Assembly: GCF_943373825.1 (NCBI RefSeq)
Contig: NZ_CALSBP010000003.1
Span: forward strand, 310,001 to 374,000
Direction: 5' to 3'
Length of the DNA stretch: 64,000 nt
Source: Aquimarina spinulae
Lineage (GTDB): Bacteria > Bacteroidota > Bacteroidia > Flavobacteriales > Flavobacteriaceae
The position numbers were made by a program, and so were the translations under genes. Shown in pieces: positions 55,994 through 64,000 of this stretch. How positions within the stretch are numbered: the stretch's first letter is position 1; every line of letters begins with the position of its first letter. The notes beneath the pieces were generated by a model. That model was not told where the DNA came from. It worked only from the letters and a program-made list of their open reading frames with translations, and searched no databases.

Positions 55994-56542
55994 TTACTGA
56001 TAAAATTTACCCATATCACACCATTTATCCCGTTCTTTTTTATCAAAAAAGAGGGTTAATTGTGGAAATCCTAATATTGGATCGGTGTCCTTATCAATAA
56101 TTTTGATAGCAGCCATACTTACATCTTTTTCATTCCTGAAATGCAGTTCTACATCATGAGGGTAATCTGTATTCGATTTTGGGTTTCCAAGTGTAAGTTT
56201 ACTTTTATAAATAAGCTTCCAGTTTAAAAAAACCGATGTTATTTCCTCTCCAAGATAGGGCTGCCAATGAAGTGATGCATCATATATCTTTTTAAAGTAT
56301 TTCTTTTCTCTTTCCCAATACCTGATTCTCTTAATATATACACCTTGTAAAAATCCAAGTTTTAATTCATCTGCGGTATAGATGTGAAATACCTCACCAT
56401 CGGTACACTGTATAAAAATTCCTTCCTGTATCGCATGATACGTTGTATTGATACTAAACACACCTTTGTACCACACTTTCTTAATAGTGGTATGTTTCAA
56501 AGCCAAAAAAGCAATTTCGAGATCTGTTTTAACCTTACTCAT
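55994..56542 (-). CDS. Hypothetical protein overlapping the WGR-LRR-DUF4132 gene
   Basis: 182 aa, soluble, no signal peptide. It has repeated aromatic strands (VWYKGVFSINTTYHA, RIRYWEREKKYF) and a C-terminal FDKKERDKW segment. I do not recognise it. Its start overlaps the upstream giant gene by eight bases, so it is translationally coupled and probably a partner of that protein. Confidence 0.7.
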   Translation of the reverse strand: MSKVKTDLEIAFLALKHTTIKKVWYKGVFSINTTYHAIQEGIFIQCTDGEVFHIYTADELKLGFLQGVYIKRIRYWEREKKYFKKIYDASLHWQPYLGEEITSVFLNWKLIYKSKLTLGNPKSNTDYPHDVELHFRNEKDVSMAAIKIIDKDTDPILGFPQLTLFFDKKERDKWCDMGKFYQ

Positions 56543-59500
56543 CAGGTTCCATTATAAATCTGATATCTGCCAAAGCTTCAGAATATACAATTGGTGGTAC
56601 ATCTTTAAAAGGTATTAATCTTTTATCTGTTGCCGATGCAGGGTTGTCATAAACATAACTCCCGGTTTGCACAGCATCTTTAACTACAAAATAAAATGCT
56701 CCTGAATCCATATTCTCTTGATAACTTTCTCTAACCGGAAGATGATTGGTATCTATAAAAGCATCGATGTTATCTGCAGAAAATGTTTTCTTATACGAAG
56801 TTACACCACCACCGTCTGTTACAGATCCTCTTTTCCAGCCTTTTTTCATCACTCGGTATCTAAAAATACTTACTTGTTGGTGTTTTTCGGTAAATATTTT
56901 GGATAGAGTTGTTTCTTTATGGTCTTCTGTGAGTTTTTCAATAGTTCTTTCTAATTGTTTAAAAGTTGATGTAATATTTTTAGTATTAAAATACGCTAAC
57001 CAACTTTTGGTAAGATCTACACCTAAAAGTAAGGGGTGTGCTAACATTATTTTATCGGTATCTTTTAGTAAAATGGTGTTAGAATATACATCTGCAAAAG
57101 AACCATCTTCGAGAACAATGAAACTTTCTTGGGTATCATTCTTAACCCACACAGAACTTTGAGAAAAGGCAAAAGCAACGGGATTCTCCATAAAAAATAC
57201 TTTCCAGTCGGCTGCGGGCCAATGTCGTTGTGTAACCAAATGCATCTCCATCGACTGTGCGAATTGTTTTGCTACATCATTAAGTATTTTTGTTTTTTCT
57301 TTTATAACTTTCTTAAAATCAGCAGAAGCTTTAGGTATTGTTTGTATAATTTTTCCTGTATCATTTCTAAATTTAAATTGAAGATTTACATCAATGAGCA
57401 TAGTGTACGTTGCTCTGCCTTCATGTATCTGTAGTTCGCGACCAGAAAAATCAAAATCAGGAATCATACGTTCTTGCAATTCAAGGAAGGTTAGATCCAA
57501 ATGATCAGCAATGGTTATAAGAGCTTCCTCTGCCGTTGCAGCAACACTATATCTATCACGGTATTTTTTCATGATTTTATCTAGTACCAGTGCAGCATCA
57601 TATGAACTCATAAGGCCAAGTAATTCACAAGCAGCATCACTTCGTTTTTTTAATCCTTCTTCTCCCAAAACCTTAAGTATATCGGCTCCTCCAAAAAGTC
57701 CTATTGCAGCAAAAGCAGGTCTGTTTTTGGCAACTAATCCTTTATTTTTCTGTATCTTATACCATACTACAGTAGCAAATTCCTGGGATTTTCTTTTGTC
57801 TACAAGTAGATACAATGGTAAGGCTTCAATATCTGGTTCTATAGTATTACTACACTTTTGTTTATAAAAGATATAGTCTATTTCTTTTTTTGTAAACTTA
57901 GAACCATCAGCCCAATAAAGAGCCGGAAGTTTGTTTGTCCAGGTAAATACTGGTTTTTCAAGTTTACCCAACGCCTGCATGTCTTTAATTCTATTCTTCA
58001 TTTCTAGAATAGTAACAGTACTTGGATTTTGCTCTTTATAAACAAGTTCTATTACAATCCCACGTATAGTATCATTTTTCTCGGTTTTAAGTAATTCTGA
58101 AAAGAGAGTACCTAATGCAATATTTTTTTGTTTGTCTTCCAAACATAGTAAAGCTTTAACCGCTATTAGTCTATCTGCGTCTTTTTTGGATTTCAACAAT
58201 TGTAAAGCTTCATTTATGATAGTGGTATTCTGATACAATCGAGATAACTCCAGGGAAGCCATTTTTGAGATACTTTCATTTTTTGCCTTTACAAGTTGCC
58301 ATACCTTTTGGTGATACTTAGCATAGTCTATTTTACTAATAATCTTAAAAAGATATCTAAAATGTTCTTCAGAACGTGAACTATCAGGATTTATGTTTAG
58401 CGCCTCTCCAACAATGTCTACAGCGTCCTGACCAAAATGTTGTATTGCTATTCTTGTGATATTAAGATCGATCACTTTTACATTTTTAACATACTCAAAA
58501 ACAGTATCCTTAAGCTCTAATCCAAATAATTCTAATGCCCAATCAATAAATTCTGGTGTGCAATCAAAATACCGACGACCTAATGACCATGAAAATTTAA
58601 AACTTGTATCATTTTTCTTTTCTGCAGAGATGATCTTTAGTGTTTCCTGCACTTTTATAAATGTTTCTGCTTGGTATTTTTCTTTGGCATGGTAGATCAA
58701 TATTCGATAGCATTCCATAATGCACTCATGACAATCTGTTTGCTGTAATAAATCATGAATATAATGTTCATATGATTCGAAATCAAAATCACATAATATC
58801 TCCAGTAAATAGAAGGGGATATGACGTTTTGCTCCACCAGAACCTTTATACTCCCCAATACATAGAAGTTTAGAGAGGTGAATATCTAGTAATGCCCTAT
58901 CATTTTTTAGCATGAAAGAGATAAACGGAGTTCGTATACCATATGTAATTACCTGATCAAAAACAGAATTAGCATCCTCTTCTAATCTTGCCAAAAGGTA
59001 TCTGCCAACAGAGTTTGGGGTTTCATTAGAGAGGTTAAACGAAGTTTCGGAAGACATTTCTGATAAAAAAGCAGAAAAGGATGTTTGCTCATTAATCCCT
59101 ACAGTTGCTAAACGTTCTAGTATTGCGCTAAACAAATCCTGATCTGGTTGTTCTTTCTCTAATTGAGGAATAAACCATTTAGAGAAAAAATCTTCATGGT
59201 AGCCTCTATATGAAGGCCCATCAATAAAACGGTTTTGTTTCTCAAAATAAAAGGCGTCCTGACTAATAAAACACAGGATTCTGCAATCGATAAAATTCCA
59301 ATCAGTAATAGGAGCAAGAAGGGTAATAATAGGTTCATGATCACGATAATTACTTCTCTTTGCTTTTGGTAATTCATCAGATTCACCTAGTATAAATTTT
59401 TGTAATACCTCTACATTAGTCTGTTCACTTTCATAAACATCATCCTTTATCTCATCAAAAACTTCGGTTATTTTATCTAATCTTTCTGAAACTAGTTCGG

Positions 59501-60587
59501 ATTTATTAGCTGGGACTTCTGGGATATTGATTATTTTCTCTTCTTTCTCTTCTTTGGATAAAAATTCTCTAATCCCTGAAATATTTATAAAAAAACTACT
59601 CCCAATAATATCCTTCGGAATATTCTTAATATTATCTATCTCTATTTCAAAATCTTCTAATTCGGTAAGATTGACAAATTCCTTTGGGATTGCAGTTATT
59701 TTTTTACAGTAATCCAATTCTAATGTTTCTAAAGCGTCTAACTCACAAATGCTGAGCGGAAAATGATCAAAGTGGTTTACATTAAGTTTTAATTCTGTAA
59801 GATTTTTAAGCTTTCCGATTTCTGTAGGCAAAGCGGTTAAACAATTTCCTGACAGGTCGAGTGATTCTAAAGCTGTTAAATCTCCTATTTCTTTTGAAAT
59901 TATTGGTGCTTGAGGAAGCGGAGCTCCATAGGTTTCTGTTCTGTTACTCTTAAAAACTAACAATTTTAGTTGCGATAATTTACCGATCGATACGGGTAAT
60001 CCTTCAATATTAGGAAGGCCATCTAACTTTAATATAGTTAATTTAGAAAGTTGATCTATTTTAGATATACTAGAATAATTAGCACTTCTTATAGATAGTT
60101 CCTCTAAATTTTTGAGTTCCATAATAGTATCAGGAATCTTGACTTTTTGAAAATAATCACCTTCTATATCAAGTATCCTTAAATTTGTTAAGTTTCCTAT
60201 TTCTTTAGGAATATTATCTTCAAATCCACTTATTCGTAATTCTTCTAATCCTGTACATTTACAAATTAGCGGAAGCAATCTTTGATCTCTTTTTTCAAAC
60301 ACATTTTCGGTTAAATCCAGAGTTTTACTATTTCCGTGTAATGCCTGTTGGACTTTAAACAAAGTATCGGGTTCTACACCGGGAATATGAAGTGTAAGTT
60401 CGGTATATCCTCCTTTTATTTTTGATTTTACAGCTTTTTCGGCTTCTTTTTTGCATTTTTCTTCAGACTCAAAATCTTTCTTATTTGTGCGTAGTGTGTT
60501 TCCAATACCCCCATAAACTACTTTATAAGATGTACCACTAGTTTCTATTTTCCAGATTTTGGTATCATTAACCAATTGTTTTTTCAT
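56535..60587 (-). CDS. WGR-LRR-DUF4132 protein (MolR-like)
   Basis: 1350 aa, no signal peptide. The first ~65 residues form a WGR-like domain with the VYGGIGN core. Residues ~70-345 carry about ten leucine-rich repeats (for example SLDLSGNCLTALPTEIGKLK). A long helical HEAT-like section reaches ~950, and the C-terminal ~350 residues match DUF4132, as in MolR. The role is not established for the family; WGR domains elsewhere bind DNA ends and the LRR part suggests a protein interaction. Its only partner in sight is the small overlapping gene. CAAATATA at 60623-60630 could be the minus-strand -7 box. Confidence 0.85.
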   Translation of the reverse strand: MKKQLVNDTKIWKIETSGTSYKVVYGGIGNTLRTNKKDFESEEKCKKEAEKAVKSKIKGGYTELTLHIPGVEPDTLFKVQQALHGNSKTLDLTENVFEKRDQRLLPLICKCTGLEELRISGFEDNIPKEIGNLTNLRILDIEGDYFQKVKIPDTIMELKNLEELSIRSANYSSISKIDQLSKLTILKLDGLPNIEGLPVSIGKLSQLKLLVFKSNRTETYGAPLPQAPIISKEIGDLTALESLDLSGNCLTALPTEIGKLKNLTELKLNVNHFDHFPLSICELDALETLELDYCKKITAIPKEFVNLTELEDFEIEIDNIKNIPKDIIGSSFFINISGIREFLSKEEKEEKIINIPEVPANKSELVSERLDKITEVFDEIKDDVYESEQTNVEVLQKFILGESDELPKAKRSNYRDHEPIITLLAPITDWNFIDCRILCFISQDAFYFEKQNRFIDGPSYRGYHEDFFSKWFIPQLEKEQPDQDLFSAILERLATVGINEQTSFSAFLSEMSSETSFNLSNETPNSVGRYLLARLEEDANSVFDQVITYGIRTPFISFMLKNDRALLDIHLSKLLCIGEYKGSGGAKRHIPFYLLEILCDFDFESYEHYIHDLLQQTDCHECIMECYRILIYHAKEKYQAETFIKVQETLKIISAEKKNDTSFKFSWSLGRRYFDCTPEFIDWALELFGLELKDTVFEYVKNVKVIDLNITRIAIQHFGQDAVDIVGEALNINPDSSRSEEHFRYLFKIISKIDYAKYHQKVWQLVKAKNESISKMASLELSRLYQNTTIINEALQLLKSKKDADRLIAVKALLCLEDKQKNIALGTLFSELLKTEKNDTIRGIVIELVYKEQNPSTVTILEMKNRIKDMQALGKLEKPVFTWTNKLPALYWADGSKFTKKEIDYIFYKQKCSNTIEPDIEALPLYLLVDKRKSQEFATVVWYKIQKNKGLVAKNRPAFAAIGLFGGADILKVLGEEGLKKRSDAACELLGLMSSYDAALVLDKIMKKYRDRYSVAATAEEALITIADHLDLTFLELQERMIPDFDFSGRELQIHEGRATYTMLIDVNLQFKFRNDTGKIIQTIPKASADFKKVIKEKTKILNDVAKQFAQSMEMHLVTQRHWPAADWKVFFMENPVAFAFSQSSVWVKNDTQESFIVLEDGSFADVYSNTILLKDTDKIMLAHPLLLGVDLTKSWLAYFNTKNITSTFKQLERTIEKLTEDHKETTLSKIFTEKHQQVSIFRYRVMKKGWKRGSVTDGGGVTSYKKTFSADNIDAFIDTNHLPVRESYQENMDSGAFYFVVKDAVQTGSYVYDNPASATDKRLIPFKDVPPIVYSEALADIRFIMEPDE

Positions 60588-60698
60588 GAATGCGCAATAT
60601 TTAAAACTCTATCTAAGAGCTTCAAATATATAATTAAAGGTAAGAAATAGTACCACTGTTTTCAGTGAAAAAATGGAGGTAATTAAATACTAAAAAAA

Positions 60699-61286
60699 CT
60701 ATCTAAGTATCGGAAAATAAAAACGAATATCTAATTTGTTTTGCTCTCGTTTGTCGTGAATATTAACATCAAAATCACTAGAGTGAATCGTAGTTTTGCC
60801 TAATAGTTTTTTGTCATCAAGAGAGAACGTAATAATCACTTCTTTTTGTATTCCCTTAATAGTAAGGTTGCCAATAACTTTATAAGTATTGGTGTCAAAA
60901 GCAACTACATCTGTACTCACAAATCTTATTTTTGGGTACTTTTTTCTATAGAAGAATTTTTCCCACATTAAATGCCCATCACGCAAAAAATTATCAGTGT
61001 CTAGTGTATTAATAAGGGCAGTCCCTTTAAAACTTGCATTCTCAGGGTCCTTAGGGTTGAAATTAATCTTAAAGTCTAAACCTGCAATAGTGCCAGAAGT
61101 TTTATCTTTTATAAAATCAAAAGAAACTCTTGACTTTTCTTTATCGAAAACGATGCCTTGATAGTCATTGATTAATGCATAATCAGAAGTCGGGCTGGTT
61201 GGTAATTGTGTAGGGTTAGGAATAATGTCTTGCCCAAATCCTTGAGCGTACAAAATACCAATCAATATGTAGAGAAAAGTTCTCAT
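60699..61286 (-). CDS. YceI-family exported protein
   Basis: 195 aa with a signal peptide (residues 1-19). The YceI lipocalin-like barrel is evident: SRVSFDFIKDKTSGTIAGLDF at the start, then DGHLMWEKFFYRKKYPKIRF and GNLTIKGIQKEVIITFSL. The family binds polyisoprenoids or similar lipids in the periplasm. It is divergent from the protease gene (61540) and follows the giant gene's promoter region. Confidence 0.9.
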   Translation of the reverse strand: MRTFLYILIGILYAQGFGQDIIPNPTQLPTSPTSDYALINDYQGIVFDKEKSRVSFDFIKDKTSGTIAGLDFKINFNPKDPENASFKGTALINTLDTDNFLRDGHLMWEKFFYRKKYPKIRFVSTDVVAFDTNTYKVIGNLTIKGIQKEVIITFSLDDKKLLGKTTIHSSDFDVNIHDKREQNKLDIRFYFPILR

Positions 61287-61420
61287 AGGGATAATTATAA
61301 TGTTACTAAGTTAGAAATAATCAAGAACCATTCCAAGGGTTTATTTACCCCAATTGTATACCATCATTCAACTATACAACCAACAGGTGTTTAACCTTTT
61401 GATTTACAGCTTTTTAACTC

Positions 61421-61451
61421 TTTACAAAAAGTATGGTTATTTATACTTTTG
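61421..61451 (+). promoter_or_regulatory. Candidate promoter for the trypsin-like protease gene
   Basis: TACTTTTG at 61444-61451 fits TAnnTTTG; TTTA at 61421-61424 with a 19-base spacer is a three-of-four match to the -33 box. The leader to the ATG at 61540 would be about 80 bases. Confidence 0.35.
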
Positions 61452-61539
61452 CTCTTAATAAAATTGCAATTTTAAAAGAAGTAGAGGGAAACTATGCATA
61501 AGAACTCTCGATATAACAAATTTTATAAAAACACAGATC

Positions 61540-62631
61540 ATGAAGAAAAATGGAATATATGAAGATCAGAATACAGATGAAACAACGGTTATCGAAGAGG
61601 CTTTTGAAGGAACTGGAGATATAATAGAATCTGAAGAATTTGATGATACCTTGGGAGAGGAAACAGAAGAATCTGCCAACGACTACTTAGAGGTGAGTAG
61701 TGAAAATAGTGGGGGTGATCAGGATTTTGAAGACCTTGAAACTCCTTTTGAAGGTAATGAAAGTGGCATAACAGAAGGTTCTCAAACCGAAGAAGGAACT
61801 CTGGAAAAAGTTTCGGGGTACGATTACTCGGTGTTAGAAGAGCAAGAAAGCGAAGAAGAGAATGAAGAAAATCTTTTGGATGCATATTATGCAGAGTTTG
61901 GAGATCCTACTGCAGCAATGTTAATGCGTAGCGAAAGTGGTAAGAAAATGATGCAGGAAGTTGTTATCGGTAAAGATGATCGTAAACAAATTAAGGGAAC
62001 AACCAAGTATCCCTGGCGTGCTATCTGTTCTTTAAGAATTAAAGCGAAAGATGGTACTAATTGGATTGGCACAGGATTTCTTATCGGTCCCAGAACAGTT
62101 ATTACGGCGGGCCATGTGGTCTATATGCATAAACATGGTGGCTGGGCCAAGAGCATCGAAGTAATCCCAGGAAGAAATGGTGGTAAAAAACCATACGGAT
62201 CATGTAAGTCTTCTCATTTCCATTCGGTTAAAGGATGGACCAAGAGTAAAAAGAGAAGTCATGATTATGGGGCTATTATACTGCCAAAAAACTGTAAGTA
62301 TGGTAACAAAGTAGGATATTTTGGATATGGAAACTATGGCTTCTTTGATTTATTAGGATTAAAAGTAAATCTTTCTGGATATCCTGGGGATAAACCAGCA
62401 GGTACACAATGGTGGCATGCCAGAAAAATTAAAGCAGTTACATCCAGAACATTAGTATACAATATTGATACTGCAGGAGGACAAAGTGGTTCTCCGGTAT
62501 GGCGAATCAAAAATGGTAAACGCTATGCTGTAGGAATCCATACCAATGGATATTCTTTGGGTAACTCTGCTACTCGAATTACAAAACCAGTGTTTAAGAA
62601 TCTCAAAAACTGGAAAAACAAATACAAATAG
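61540..62631 (+). CDS. Trypsin-like (V8/S1B-type) serine protease, leaderless, with acidic prodomain
   Basis: 363 aa. No signal peptide: the protein starts MKKNGIYEDQNTDETTV. Residues 1-~110 are extremely acidic (E/D-rich), followed by a helical segment (LMRSESGKKMMQEVVIGKDD) and an S1-type protease fold. The triad is His192 (TAGHVV), Asp242 (HDYGAI) and Ser316 (GGQSGSP). The domain matches glutamyl-endopeptidase-like enzymes. Absence of a leader means it is cytoplasmic or leaves by an unusual route. It is followed by two very small genes. Confidence 0.87.
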   Translation: MKKNGIYEDQNTDETTVIEEAFEGTGDIIESEEFDDTLGEETEESANDYLEVSSENSGGDQDFEDLETPFEGNESGITEGSQTEEGTLEKVSGYDYSVLEEQESEEENEENLLDAYYAEFGDPTAAMLMRSESGKKMMQEVVIGKDDRKQIKGTTKYPWRAICSLRIKAKDGTNWIGTGFLIGPRTVITAGHVVYMHKHGGWAKSIEVIPGRNGGKKPYGSCKSSHFHSVKGWTKSKKRSHDYGAIILPKNCKYGNKVGYFGYGNYGFFDLLGLKVNLSGYPGDKPAGTQWWHARKIKAVTSRTLVYNIDTAGGQSGSPVWRIKNGKRYAVGIHTNGYSLGNSATRITKPVFKNLKNWKNKYK

Positions 62632-62703
62632 TAAGTAAAACAAAAAGGATGAGCATTTTTATAAGAGAGAATGCTCATTCTTAAAAAACAAATATAAGTA
62701 CTA

Positions 62704-62964
62704 ATGGCGGCTACAATTAGAGGAAAAATAGTAGATCAAAAATCTAAAAAACCTGTAGAAGAAGCAGTAATAACTTTAACGATCACCGGGATGACACGGT
62801 TAGTAGATATAGCGCAAGTAACCGATGATGCTGGAGTTTTTTTCTGGAATGATCTGACTCCTGGAAAATACGATATACTCATTATCGCAGGGGGGTATGC
62901 AAACAGAAAAATTTCAATCCTACTAAATACAAACGAAGAGCAGGAAATTTTTATTGAACTCTAA
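62704..62964 (+). CDS. Small carboxypeptidase-regulatory-like beta-sandwich protein
   Basis: 86 aa with no signal peptide. The whole protein is one CarboxypepD_reg/SdrD-B-like domain (IRGKIVDQKSKKPVEEAVIT, then LTPGKYDILIIAGGY). In larger proteins these domains are adhesive or structural spacers; a lone leaderless copy behind a protease is unusual. Shares direction with the protease and lies 72 bp after it. Confidence 0.72.
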   Translation: MAATIRGKIVDQKSKKPVEEAVITLTITGMTRLVDIAQVTDDAGVFFWNDLTPGKYDILIIAGGYANRKISILLNTNEEQEIFIEL

Positions 62965-63101
62965 ATCTTAAAAGAAGGATTGTTCGTACGTATCTTAAAA
63001 TAAATATAAAGTACTACAAATGAGTAGACTAAAATTAAAAAAAATGATAACTTAGAAAGAGAATTAATTGTTAGTCGCGTGATTCACTAAAACTTTCCAC
63101 T

Positions 63102-63263
63102 ATGAGTAGTAAAGAAAAAACCACTAGAAAAAGACGATTCGCAGATTTCCAGAATAAATACCGTAGGTCTTCAAATTTTGGATACGGATCAAAGAGAGAC
63201 CAGTTCGCCATTGCCGGAAATGGTGATCTATCTATACCAGATGACCCTAAAAAAGCATCGTGA
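63102..63263 (+). CDS. Putative 53-aa basic protein
   Basis: ATG at 63102 to TGA at 63261-63263. The N-terminal half is rich in Lys and Arg (SSKEKTTRKRRF, then YRRSSNFGYGSKRDQ), the C-terminal part is mildly acidic. It lacks homology I can name. It is too short for automatic detection, follows two genes in the same direction, and a competing frame on the other strand (63071-63280) shows no protein-like features. Coding status is a reasonable guess only. Confidence 0.4.
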   Translation: MSSKEKTTRKRRFADFQNKYRRSSNFGYGSKRDQFAIAGNGDLSIPDDPKKAS

Positions 63264-63288
63264 TCAACGCAAGTAATCACTCTGTTAA

Positions 63289-64000
63289 TTAAGTAGCACG
63301 TTGTTGTTTTACAGATACTTTTAGATATACCAGAATTATAATTGAAAGTAGTGCACAGACCAAAAACCCTATAAATAGAGGTAGGGTAGTACCCAAAACA
63401 AATCTTCCTATATAAGTGCTAATAGGAACTGCCATAATAGTAGAAATAAAACCTGTGATTGCAGCACCTATCCCCGCAATATGACCAATAGGTTGCATGG
63501 CCAACGCCCTTAAATTTCCAAATAAAAAACCAATAGCAAAAAATTGCATTCCGAAGAAAAGCAATAATATACTTACGCTTGGATTTGAAGAATCATAAAA
63601 TAATACAATATATAAAAGTGAAATCGCAAAAAATGCGAGTAGAGAGGTGGTAACCAGTTTCTCCATACCATATTTTAAAACCAGTGTTCCGTTTAAGAAA
63701 ATAGCAGAACCTATAGAGATTGCTAAAAGACCAAATATATACGGAAATTCTTCTTTTAATTGATATTGCTGTTCAAAAATTTGTTGAGAAGTACTAAGAT
63801 ATACCATAAAAGACCCCACAATGAAGCCCGAAATAAGCGTATAACCCATGGTTGTTTTGTATTGCATTAATTCCTTTAGGCCATCTATAAAAATAGTAGA
63901 TGTAAATTTTATACGTTTAGATATTTCGAGGGTTTCGGCTTGTCGTTTCCAAAACCAAAAAGAAACTAGTATACTAAAAAATACTTGTACATAAAAAATA
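63289..64000 (-). CDS. Bcr/CflA-like MFS transporter (N-terminal part outside window)
   Basis: The frame is open to base 64000, so only the last ~237 residues are visible. The fragment holds about six hydrophobic segments. A polar loop (FWFWKRQAETLEISKRIKF) before the second helix set resembles the PETL/R loop between the two halves of Bcr/CflA drug exporters. The ATG at 63867 is internal to this frame, not the start. Drug or metabolite export at the inner membrane is expected. Confidence 0.82.
   Translation of the reverse strand, partial: IFYVQVFFSILVSFWFWKRQAETLEISKRIKFTSTIFIDGLKELMQYKTTMGYTLISGFIVGSFMVYLSTSQQIFEQQYQLKEEFPYIFGLLAISIGSAIFLNGTLVLKYGMEKLVTTSLLAFFAISLLYIVLFYDSSNPSVSILLLFFGMQFFAIGFLFGNLRALAMQPIGHIAGIGAAITGFISTIMAVPISTYIGRFVLGTTLPLFIGFLVCALLSIIILVYLKVSVKQQRAT

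Noticed and set aside
58456..58695. Plus-strand frames inside the giant minus-strand gene (e.g. 58456-58695, 56746-57162, 57511-57867)
   Set aside because: They lie opposite a long, well-supported coding frame and have no recognisable features.
62648..62679. Inverted repeat between the protease and the small domain gene as a terminator
   Set aside because: Ten-pair stem with a wobble, but no U-run on the plus strand, so weak evidence.
63071..63280. 69-codon minus-strand frame
   Set aside because: Opposes the better 53-codon plus frame and contains no protein-like pattern.

Overview
The window is A+T-rich and reads as chromosome of a Gram-negative Bacteroidota, most likely a marine member of the Flavobacteriaceae (Aquimarina-like is a guess). 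The evidence is as follows. Genes lack Shine-Dalgarno sequences. One promoter matches the Bacteroidota pattern TTTG-N19-TAnnTTTG. Lipoproteins and outer-membrane barrels are abundant. Several families are typical of the phylum: the ABC permease/M1 peptidase fusion, CBM9-DUF5916, DUF2490, the LytS/LytTR pair and UMF1. I saw no rRNA, tRNA, CRISPR array, transposase or integrase.

Layout. 1-5916: 3' part of an ankyrin/PPP-phosphatase gene, then an ABC ATPase and a 1210-aa permease-aminopeptidase fusion. 6180-10331: patatin-like lipase with a membrane partner, then three lineage-type genes including a predicted barrel. 10531-15801: S9 oligopeptidase lipoprotein, membrane-anchored AraC regulator, TPR-S41 peptidase lipoprotein. 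15913-21455: small exported acidic protein, DUF2490 protein, alpha-carbonic anhydrase, POTRA-like/alginate-export-like porin, Tat-type SDR and a small protein. 21430-24927: a lipoprotein with IPT and BNR-like repeats sits between two copies of an 89-bp repeat, beside a LytS-type kinase whose LytTR regulator is split by a frameshift. 25128-27814: NTF2-like protein and CBM9-DUF5916 protein. 28017-30374: serine hydrolase, membrane protein, ECF sigma factor and a likely anti-sigma protein. 30598-34172: OMPLA phospholipase, CPA1 antiporter, WYL regulator with a putative operator, and a small lipoprotein. 34896-36955: flavin monooxygenase with a well-formed promoter, and an AlkC/AlkD-like HEAT protein.

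37233-44303 is a glycogen operon (glgA, glgC, glgB and a GH31 glucosidase). 44431-48111 carries an M48 peptidase, UMF1 transporter, lipocalin-like lipoprotein and OmpA-family lipoprotein.

48177-55906 is the highlight: ten co-directional, tightly packed or overlapping genes. They are FAD oxidoreductase, methyltransferase, type III polyketide synthase, FabL/FabI-like SDR, lipoprotein, FabZ-like dehydratase, alpha/beta hydrolase, beta-ketoacyl-ACP synthase, ACP and phosphopantetheinyl transferase. The content suggests a dedicated type II fatty-acid line that primes a type III PKS, followed by methylation and oxidation, to give an alkylresorcinol-, alkylpyrone- or alkylquinone-type lipid. This product class is inference.

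55994-64000: a minus-strand WGR-LRR-DUF4132 giant protein with an overlapping partner, a YceI protein, a leaderless acidic-prodomain trypsin-like protease followed by two tiny genes, and the C-terminal part of a Bcr/CflA-like MFS transporter cut by the window end.
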